A DNA stretch of 64,000 nt, taken from positions 186,001 to 250,000 of the forward strand of contig JALBYC010000010.1 of assembly GCA_023212645.1 (NCBI GenBank). Direction: 5' to 3'. The position numbers and the translations under genes were made by a program. Positions 58,076 through 64,000 of this stretch are shown one piece after another. The notes below the pieces were generated by a model, which saw only the letters and a program-made list of their open reading frames with translations, was not told where the DNA came from and searched no databases. Positions within the stretch are counted from its first letter, which is position 1; each line of letters starts with the position of its first letter. The stretch is from Farysia itapuensis. Lineage: Eukaryota > Basidiomycota > Ustilaginomycetes > Ustilaginales > Ustilaginaceae.

Positions 58076-59279
58076 CTAAGACAGAACTCTGAATTTGGCT
58101 TGCAGCCACACGCGGTACATCCGCTTCCGTTCTTTGCGATTGACTATCAAACGGCGATCGATGGCCATCTGGAGCGTGTCAAACTCCGCTTTCATTCCAG
58201 CTTCCCTCGCGTCTGCATTCACACTTCCGGGATTTTCGTTTGTCGAGACTGACGCTGGCGGGTTGGGAGGCGGTGTTGCTTTAAATATGGTCTCAATGAG
58301 CTCTTCTGGCTCAAAGAAATAGACCCGCGTTCCATCCCCCCGCAAGTAGAAGTTGTCCTGCAGCATCCGTCGTTTCTTGAATCGCAGCTGTGGAAGGTCG
58401 TAGCGACCATAGTCGCGAAAAAGAACAATTCCGGTCGTGGGTTTCAGCAGCTTCTTGATGTTATGTACGGCCTGCTCCCATTCGCGTGGATGCAAGGCTG
58501 AAAGGACAAAGATGAGGACGATGATGTCAACTGAACCCGGTTGCAGACCAGCAGGGAGCTCTGATGCAGAACTCAGGTCCCAGACGTTGGATGCGCATGT
58601 AGCACCTCCTGGAGGTGTTTTGTAAAGGGGATTACAGCGCACTACACTCACAGCTTCGGCGCTGTAGTCACAAGCATGAATATGCAGCTTGGCATTTTGG
58701 TTGATTTCCAGCAGAGGAAAGACAGTGTTGCCTGCGCCACAACCGACCTCCAGTACCGTTTTCTCGCCTGCGTCTGCCTGTGTAGCTTCGACAAGCTCTG
58801 GAAACTCAAGATGCAGCCACTTGCGATCCTTGAAGAAACGGTTTTCGTGCGCGCTGTAAAAAACGTCCCAGTATCCAGCTGGCTTCGAATGGTACGACTC
58901 GGCCTCTTCGAGACTGAGCTTTGTCTCGGCTTGTCTCGCAAGGGTCTCAGCGACAGCTTCGTAGTGTTCGGCTGGAGGAGTGACATGATCCCATGCGTTG
59001 TGATCCCAGATGTCAGCATCGTCTTTAAGAAGACGGGCCCCGAATAGATCGGGTAATGCTTCGGTAGGATCGTTACTAGTGTCGCCCTGGGCTCGCGCAG
59101 CAAGCATGGCTTCAGCTTCAGCTGCAGTCTTTGGCCGCAATGCGTGCTGGAATGTCCCTGGTGCATAAGGAGCCGAAGATGATGACTTCTTCAAGTCGCC
59201 TGGTTTTGCGCTGAAGCAGAAGAGTCAGTACAGGATCGGACTCGCACTTCAGCAAAAGCACAACAGCACACGCATACAT
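58076..59279 (-). CDS. TRM140: tRNA N3-methylcytidine methyltransferase, METTL2/TRM140 type, start uncertain
   Basis: Makes m3C32 in Thr/Ser tRNAs. The body (58076..59210) has WDHNAWDHVTPP, AGYWDVFYSAHENRFFKDR, then VLEVGCGAGNTVFPLLE (motif I), IHACDYSAEAV and FRDYGRYDLPQLRF, all METTL2 hallmarks. There is no ATG before this body, so an upstream exon is required. My candidate is 59279..59272 (ATG TAT GC) joined over a 61-base intron with a GTGTGC donor, TACTGAC branch site and TTCAG acceptor; this yields MYAAKPGDLKK and 380 residues. The donor is weak, so another start is possible. The protein ends in a short basic helix (RLIVNRKERKRMYRVWLQ). Divergence from other genes is ordinary. Confidence 0.85.
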
Positions 59280-59423
59280 CACCGTGACGCCTCGAGTGAC
59301 GATATGCATCGAGCTAATTTGCATGCGCAAGGAACGGGTAAATTATCCTGAGCAGTACAAACAGCGTTATGTGAGGGAAGCGATGTATGAGGTATGGGTA
59401 TGATGTGGGAGACCTCTGACTGC

Positions 59424-60176
59424 TCACCCTTCGACTTCGGTCTGAGGCACGACGCCGCTCGGGCTCTCCAGAGCAGCGATTCCCTTCAAGACAATTGGTT
59501 GTAGTCCGATCGGCATGCTAACCTTCAAGGCTTCTTCCTTGGCTAGAGGACTGAGCTTACGCCATGTCTTCTTGATGATGTCCACAAATTTCTGTTCGGT
59601 GTACTCTGAGTGCTGAGCAGCGAATTGCTCAAGCTCGGCCTCAAGAAAGACAAGAACAGCAGCGTCTTCGAGCAGCTGTGTCCCCAGATCGCCGGAGTCA
59701 TCTTTACCAGGGTTGAGCTCAGTCTTGGAGACCCATTTGTATACCCAGTCGCCATCAGACTCGGAGAGTCCAGCATCCAACAGAATTTCCTTTGCTTTTT
59801 TTGCTTGTGTGATGTACAAATCTCGACGCCACTTGAAGTAACCAGCTTTGCCGTCTGGATAGGTAGATCTTGGGGTCAAGAATCGCTCGAGATGTTGGCA
59901 TCGGGCAGCGAGTTTCAACAATTCGGTCGTGCGTGTAATCGATGTAACGTCGGAGCTTTCAGATGGCGATACAAGTGCGGCAAATTGCTGAAAGTCTGGG
60001 GAGCTAAGTCGAAGACCGATCATATGGGTTGCCCACTTTTCCACTCCGTCTGCATAAATCAGTTCGTCCTTGCTTGCTTGAGATGGGGCATTGCTGCTTT
60101 GCGCTTGTTTGTAAGCTGGATCAGCCTTGTGACACTCGTCTATGGTCTTTCGAGCGGCGTCATAGGGTGTCACCAT
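59424..60176 (-). CDS. DUF4202 family protein
   Basis: The 250-residue product matches the fungal and bacterial DUF4202 family, of unknown function. Recognisable parts are DELIYADGVEKWATHMIGL near residue 40, ELLKLAARCQHLERFLTPR, YPDGKAGYFKWRRDLY, and LLEDAAVLVFLEAELEQFA, with conserved His, Arg and Asp residues suggesting a helical HD-like fold. It lacks targeting signals. The ATG at 60176 is the first in frame, and the next upstream in-frame codons are non-ATG. It lies in tandem with the TRM140-like gene and 284 bases from the FAM32A homologue. Confidence 0.8.
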   Translation of the reverse strand: MVTPYDAARKTIDECHKADPAYKQAQSSNAPSQASKDELIYADGVEKWATHMIGLRLSSPDFQQFAALVSPSESSDVTSITRTTELLKLAARCQHLERFLTPRSTYPDGKAGYFKWRRDLYITQAKKAKEILLDAGLSESDGDWVYKWVSKTELNPGKDDSGDLGTQLLEDAAVLVFLEAELEQFAAQHSEYTEQKFVDIIKKTWRKLSPLAKEEALKVSMPIGLQPIVLKGIAALESPSGVVPQTEVEG

Positions 60177-60307
60177 GATCACAACGAGCCAGAAAAAGCT
60201 CAGGGCGTGGTGGTGATGATAAGAGTCAAGATAACACGTAGAAAATCATGGCGAGCAGCAGACAGAATTTTTGTAATTTCACGTGTTAGAAAGCGCCCGG
60301 CCCAACC

Positions 60308-60347
60308 AGCCTGCAGCCTGTGCAGCCTAGCTAGCCTGCTAGCCTAG
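60308..60347. repeat. Cluster of AGCCT-containing units
   Basis: Five or so AGCCT units in tandem, several as CAGCCTG or TAGCCT, include AGCCTGCTAGCCT (60333..60345) that also occurs at 48766..48778. Confidence 0.75.
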
Positions 60348-60460
60348 GTCCCAACTGACCAATGCGCGATCCATGACTCTGGTCGGTGACCGTTCTGCAA
60401 ATGGTCAGTAACACGGCGTACTGTGGCGTGATGGCTCAATGAAGGCTGTCGGGACAATCT

Positions 60461-60961
60461 TTACCCCGGGCCGACCTTTGGGATATCGTGATGCTCGGAC
60501 AGGGAGCCAAGGTACTTGTTGAAGGCATCGACTTTCTCCTTATGGCTGGTTCTGGCTTCCTTGCGGATTTTCTCTTGAAGTCGTTTACGTCGCGCCTCCT
60601 CAAACTTTCGCTCGGATTCGGTCATGACGTGCCCTTGTGTATCAGACGCACTAGTTGATGACAATTTGGGAGAACGACCTGGATCTGTGTCGCCCAGACC
60701 TGTCTTCTCTGAAGATCTTGAAGACGCAGCATTTGCCGAAGCAGACTTGTGCTCAGCCGAAAGAGAGGACTTGGACTTGCTCTTTCTGTGACGCAAACAA
60801 AGGTGTGTCTGAACCGTTAGTCAAAAGTACAGCTCGAGAAGGGAACAGTTCACTCACCTCTTTCGTTCCTTACTGTTTTCAGTACTGCCTTTAAGCTTCA
60901 AGGAGCCCCCAGGTTTGTATGAATAGGCTGATGCTGATGACGATGATGAAGACGAAGGCAT
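60461..60961 (-). CDS. FAM32A homologue (DUF1754), two exons
   Basis: FAM32A is a nuclear protein near the active site of the spliceosome in humans. Exons 60961..60858 and 60785..60461 (72-base intron, GTGAGT donor, ACAG acceptor) join to 142 residues. The start MPSSSSSSSASA leads to GGSLKLKG, the family signature. The middle is Lys/Ser-rich. The C-terminus has ERKFEEARRKRLQEKI, then KVDAFNKYLGSLSEHHDIPK and VGPG, the strictly conserved end. The protein length agrees with the family (about 112-140). Divergent from the small membrane protein gene. Confidence 0.92.
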
Positions 60962-61191
60962 CTCCAGTTGGAGGTCAAGCTTCCACAGTCTCGATCAGAG
61001 CCTAAACTTGTTTGCACTGTGGGGGTTGCAGGGAAAGCGGATAGATGTGGTCTCTACTGCCACAATTGCGCGCTTGGGCCAAATGCGGATTTTTGCGATA
61101 GCGAGATTCTGATTTGTGAATCCGAAGATCGGTATCGTTGTCTTCCTCCTACCTACCCTCATCATCGTCTAGTGTCTGTGAACGTCAGCTC

Positions 61192-61476
61192 ATGCCCATC
61201 AGCGTACACCTAGCAAAGGCACGCTCAAAATTGTCCCTTGTCGCCCTCAAAGCCATCACTTTTCATTCTTCCGCGCCAAAGTACACGCCAAAGCCACCTG
61301 GCTCGAAAAACAAAACCCATCCAAGTCCAGTTGGCTTCGTCGTTCTCGCTGTAGCAGCTTTCGGTGCATTTGCCTATCTCTCTCGCAAGCGACACGACGA
61401 TCCGGAAAAACTCCTTCGCGAGAAACGTATTCCGCATCCCAATCCTTTGATTCCGCCACGCAATCAGGAAGTTTAG
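61192..61476 (+). CDS. Small single-pass membrane protein, probable mitochondrial
   Basis: Unrecognised 94-residue protein. The first 40 residues are basic and devoid of acidic residues (AKARSKLSLVALKAITF), as for a mitochondrial presequence. A Lys/Pro-rich segment follows, then one helix (VGFVVLAVAAFGAFAYL, about 65-81) and a basic/acidic tail (SRKRHDDPEKLLREKRIPHP). The ATG at 61192 is the first in frame. The layout resembles small inner-membrane assembly or respiratory factors, but there is no specific match. It lies between FAM32A (divergent) and URA6 (tandem). Confidence 0.6.
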   Translation: MPISVHLAKARSKLSLVALKAITFHSSAPKYTPKPPGSKNKTHPSPVGFVVLAVAAFGAFAYLSRKRHDDPEKLLREKRIPHPNPLIPPRNQEV

Positions 61477-61519
61477 GGATTGTCTTGCACTCCTTGCACT
61501 TATCTTTCTAGACACTGAC

Positions 61520-61541
61520 ATTCTTTACTCGAGTAAAGAAT
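61520..61541. repeat. 22-bp perfect palindrome upstream of URA6
   Basis: Half-site ATTCTTTACTC is followed at once by its exact reverse complement. It lies 44 bases after the small membrane gene stop and 68 before the URA6 ATG. It may be a dimeric factor site or a hairpin in the leader. Confidence 0.95.
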
Positions 61542-61608
61542 TGTGAGTGCCGAGCGATTCCAATACAAGCTGCCTGCCATTAATTGGTCGAATACCTTGC
61601 TGGGCAGG

Positions 61609-62385
61609 ATGGGTGTCTTGGACAAAGTCAAAGCCAAGAAGCACGAGGATGACCAAGGTTCGTCTGCTGGACCGGAGTCTGCTGCTGCTCCTGCTGCCAC
61701 GACTGCAGCCACTTCAGATGAATCTCCCCGTTTTGATTCATCCAAAGTCACTGTCATTTTCGTTCTCGGAGGACCAGGTGCTGGAAAAGGCACTCAGTGC
61801 GCACGATTAGTAAAGGACTACGGCTTTGTTCACCTTAGCGCCGGCGACCTCCTTCGTGCAGAGCAGCAGCGCCCGGGTTCCGAATACGGTGCAATGATTG
61901 CTGACTACATCAAAGAAGGCAAGATTGTTCCCATGGAAGTTACGGTTGCTCTGCTGTCCAACGCTATCGCCGAAGCTCTTTCTAAGGCAGGGCAAACGGA
62001 TGCCGGACACTCAGTACCCGAGGAACATCGATCCAAGTGGACAGACGGCTCGGGTCGGTTCTTGGTCGATGGCTTCCCACGAAAGATGGACCAAGCACTG
62101 AAATTCGACGAAACTGTCTGTCTGTCCCAATTCGTTTTGTTCTTGTATGCTACCGAGGCTGTCATGCTCGAACGGCTTCTGGAGCGTGGCAAGACGAGCG
62201 GCAGGGCCGACGATAACATCGAGTCAATCAAGAAGCGCTTCGAGACTTTTGTCAATACATCGATGCCCGTCGTCGAACACTACCGTAAGCAAAATAGGGT
62301 AGTCGAGGTGGACGCTATTAAGCCTGTGGATCAGGTTTACGCTGACATCAAGCAGGCCATGGACCGAACTTTTGCTCAGCGCTAG
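61609..62385 (+). CDS. URA6: UMP/CMP kinase
   Basis: Phosphorylates UMP to UDP, downstream of orotidine decarboxylase (pyr6 in this window). The 258-residue product from ATG 61609 has the P-loop GGPGAGKGT (54-62), the NMP-binding FVHLSAGDLLRAEQ, the conserved FLVDGFPRKMDQA and the LID-type RLLERGKTSGRADDN. The short LID is as in UMP/CMP kinases rather than long adenylate kinases. An N-terminal extension of about 45 residues is Ala/Ser/Thr-rich. The frame is open upstream to 61543 without ATG. A 65-base 5'-UTR intron (GTGAGT at 61543, GCAG at 61607) is possible directly before the ATG. No signal peptide; the yeast enzyme is cytosolic/nuclear. Confidence 0.93.
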   Translation: MGVLDKVKAKKHEDDQGSSAGPESAAAPAATTAATSDESPRFDSSKVTVIFVLGGPGAGKGTQCARLVKDYGFVHLSAGDLLRAEQQRPGSEYGAMIADYIKEGKIVPMEVTVALLSNAIAEALSKAGQTDAGHSVPEEHRSKWTDGSGRFLVDGFPRKMDQALKFDETVCLSQFVLFLYATEAVMLERLLERGKTSGRADDNIESIKKRFETFVNTSMPVVEHYRKQNRVVEVDAIKPVDQVYADIKQAMDRTFAQR

Positions 62386-62551
62386 GGAGTCAACAAAGCG
62401 CCACACCCAATGTCTGTTAAAATCTCTCAGCAGTGCCCAACGTTCATATCTATATTGCCTTACAGAGGGCCAGTTATTTCAACGTCAACAGTAGACACAG
62501 ACATTGCTCCACTATGGGGGGTTTTTTTTTGAACTGGCTGGTTTGGCATGT

Positions 62552-63949
62552 CTATTGCAGATGCTGGAGCGTGGTTGCTACATCAGATATTCGTGATTGT
62601 AGAGACTCGATGTTCGCCTGCGTGGCGACACGGTTCTGCTCCATGTTGGCTTCCATGCGGGTCAAGAGCTGGCTAAGCTCCTCAGTCTGCTGACGATGGG
62701 CGTCTGTTTTGCTTTGCAGATGATCGAGAGACGTTTTGAATTGAGCTGCAGATGCGTGCAAGTCACTGAGGGTCTGAAGGCGATTCAGAACTGGCAGTAC
62801 GATGGGCAGGAGTGGCTCCAGTCGATTCGCTACTTGGAACAGGTGCTCTAATTGTGTAACATCAGCCGGAGTGAGTGCAGTCTTTTCACGATCCTTAGAC
62901 TCCGATTGTCGCTCCCCAACGTTAGAGCTGATATCCTTTCGCACATCGCGCACGCGGTCCATTTCGGTGACCAGCACCTTAACCCGGCGAGAAATGGTAT
63001 CCAGGTGTCTTGGTTGAGACAACAGAGACAGCTGCGACTCGAGTCGAGACAGGGTCGATAACAGTGGTCGAGGTACTGTATCTTGATCCGATACGCTTTG
63101 TTGGAAGCCCAAGACCGTCTCTAATTCGGAGAGCCTTGCGTCAAGTACGGCGACATCCGTGTTCCTCGCCGGGATCTGACCCTTGTCTTTCTGATCTCGT
63201 GTTTCGGTCGAGATGGGATTTCTCGGCTGCGACAGAAGTCGGACCATCGAGTTCACATTCTCGTCGCTTAGCTCACCTTGCGCATCAGCAACAGCGCGGG
63301 AGTTCAGCTGCGCGAGTCGTGTTTGTAGAGCTTCAAGTTGTGCGACCAGAGCTTGTGGAAGAATCGTAGCCTTTTGTTCAGATTCTTCTTGCCATGCAGT
63401 CCCTTGTGCGGCAAGTTCAGCCTCCAAAAAATCCGTCTCGTACTTGAGTTCGCGCAGTCGATCAACAGCACTTTCTTGGCGTCTGTTACCGAGAGAATAG
63501 AGACCCGTTTCGAATCCAGCGTCAATGGGTGTTGAAGAGCTGCCAGCAGATTTTCGCTCTTTCGTTGTCCTTACTCTGCCGGAGAAGTCGACGCGCGCAC
63601 TGTCCAGCCCGGTCGCACGGCCAAATCTAGCAGCGGCGTTAGTGGGGCTCAACGGATTGCTGTCAATGTCAACGTTCGGAGCGCTAGAGGGCGCGGAGCC
63701 TTTGTGCTTTCTCAGCGTAGCTGTACCACTGTCCGAGTCGTGAGCGGAGTCGCTTGAGTCGGTAGCGTCATCGCCTTCGCTGCTGGTCGTTCTGCGACGC
63801 GTTGCAGTCGACGAAAGATGGGCGTCCTGCCGCTTTCCAGATTCATAGAGGTCTGGCGCTGTGGTGTCGACATCTGGAAGGTTTCCATACTTGGTATGAG
63901 AAGCGCTCAAGCTTCGACCTGCATCATCCGATAAATTCCCCACCATCAT
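62552..63949 (-). CDS. JNM1: Dynactin subunit 2 (dynamitin, p50)
   Basis: Dynactin shoulder subunit required for dynein-driven transport. The 465-residue intronless product begins at either of two adjacent ATGs (63949, 63946). The N-terminus TKYGNLPDVDTTAPDLYES is the conserved dynamitin p150-arm-binding segment. The rest is largely coiled coil (LRELKYETDFLEAELAAQG, SRLESQLSLLSQPRHLDT, HLQSKTDAHRQQTEELSQLL). A basic/acidic Ser-rich stretch lies between. Its functional partners, kinesin-1 and dynein cargo systems, are well known; a kinesin-1 gene starts at the other edge of the window, but no linkage is implied. Confidence 0.9.
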   Translation of the reverse strand: MMVGNLSDDAGRSLSASHTKYGNLPDVDTTAPDLYESGKRQDAHLSSTATRRRTTSSEGDDATDSSDSAHDSDSGTATLRKHKGSAPSSAPNVDIDSNPLSPTNAAARFGRATGLDSARVDFSGRVRTTKERKSAGSSSTPIDAGFETGLYSLGNRRQESAVDRLRELKYETDFLEAELAAQGTAWQEESEQKATILPQALVAQLEALQTRLAQLNSRAVADAQGELSDENVNSMVRLLSQPRNPISTETRDQKDKGQIPARNTDVAVLDARLSELETVLGFQQSVSDQDTVPRPLLSTLSRLESQLSLLSQPRHLDTISRRVKVLVTEMDRVRDVRKDISSNVGERQSESKDREKTALTPADVTQLEHLFQVANRLEPLLPIVLPVLNRLQTLSDLHASAAQFKTSLDHLQSKTDAHRQQTEELSQLLTRMEANMEQNRVATQANIESLQSRISDVATTLQHLQ

Positions 63950-64000
63950 GCGTCGAGAGTAGCAAGATGGTTCAAGAACTTCAAGGTGTGTACTTGTCCT

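Overview
The window is nuclear DNA of a basidiomycete fungus, most likely a smut (Ustilaginales, near Ustilago, Sporisorium or Pseudozyma). Support: every confident protein is eukaryotic and fungal; genes are dense on both strands; introns are few and short (mostly 61-158 bases, GTRAGT donors), with several multi-kilobase intronless frames; UBLCP1-type phosphatase, FAM32A and TTI1 homologues are all present; and the fungal ODCase gene is split by two small introns. I see no transposon, CRISPR array, rRNA or convincing tRNA gene. The species call is inference.

Layout, left to right. 0-7.3 kb: kinesin-1 motor (cut by the left edge), UBLCP1-like phosphatase, NTH1 DNA glycosylase, orotidine-phosphate decarboxylase (pyr6/URA3), mitoribosomal MRP51. 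7.6-17.5 kb: Pho85-type cyclin with a prion-like N-terminus, single-pass Ser/Thr-rich membrane protein, TRM1 tRNA methyltransferase, chorismate mutase, zinc-ribbon protein. 17.8-31.8 kb: elongin A, TBC RabGAP, CGFS glutaredoxin, methyltransferase, NUF2, COG4, RVB2, mS38. 32-44 kb: syntaxin/SSO1, an unrecognised helix-hairpin-helix protein, MOT1, uL15m, a small cysteine-rich protein, a hotdog thioesterase. 44-53 kb: TTI1, cytochrome P450, perilipin-like lipid-droplet protein. 53-64 kb: PEX1, eRF1, TRM140/METTL2-like methyltransferase, DUF4202 protein, FAM32A homologue, a small membrane protein, UMP kinase, dynamitin.

The content is mostly housekeeping. Loose themes are mitochondrial translation (MRP51, mS38, uL15m), tRNA modification (TRM1, TRM140), microtubule transport and mitosis (kinesin-1, dynamitin, NUF2), secretion (COG4, RabGAP, SSO1), RNA polymerase II and chromatin (UBLCP1, ELA1, RVB2, MOT1), pyrimidine synthesis (pyr6, URA6) and lipid or peroxisome biology (perilipin, P450, PEX1). 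Many neighbours are divergent and share promoters of about 130-600 bases.

I found no clear new multi-gene system. The best leads are a 22-bp perfect palindrome before UMP kinase; a bipartite hairpin with two tiny upstream ORFs before the glutaredoxin gene; an upstream ORF whose stop overlaps the P450 start codon; an 11-bp dyad in the upstream regions of both the P450 and the perilipin gene; a prion-like N-terminus and long extracellular tail on the plasma-membrane syntaxin; dual starts in TRM1; very short first exons; and three short proteins of unknown role.
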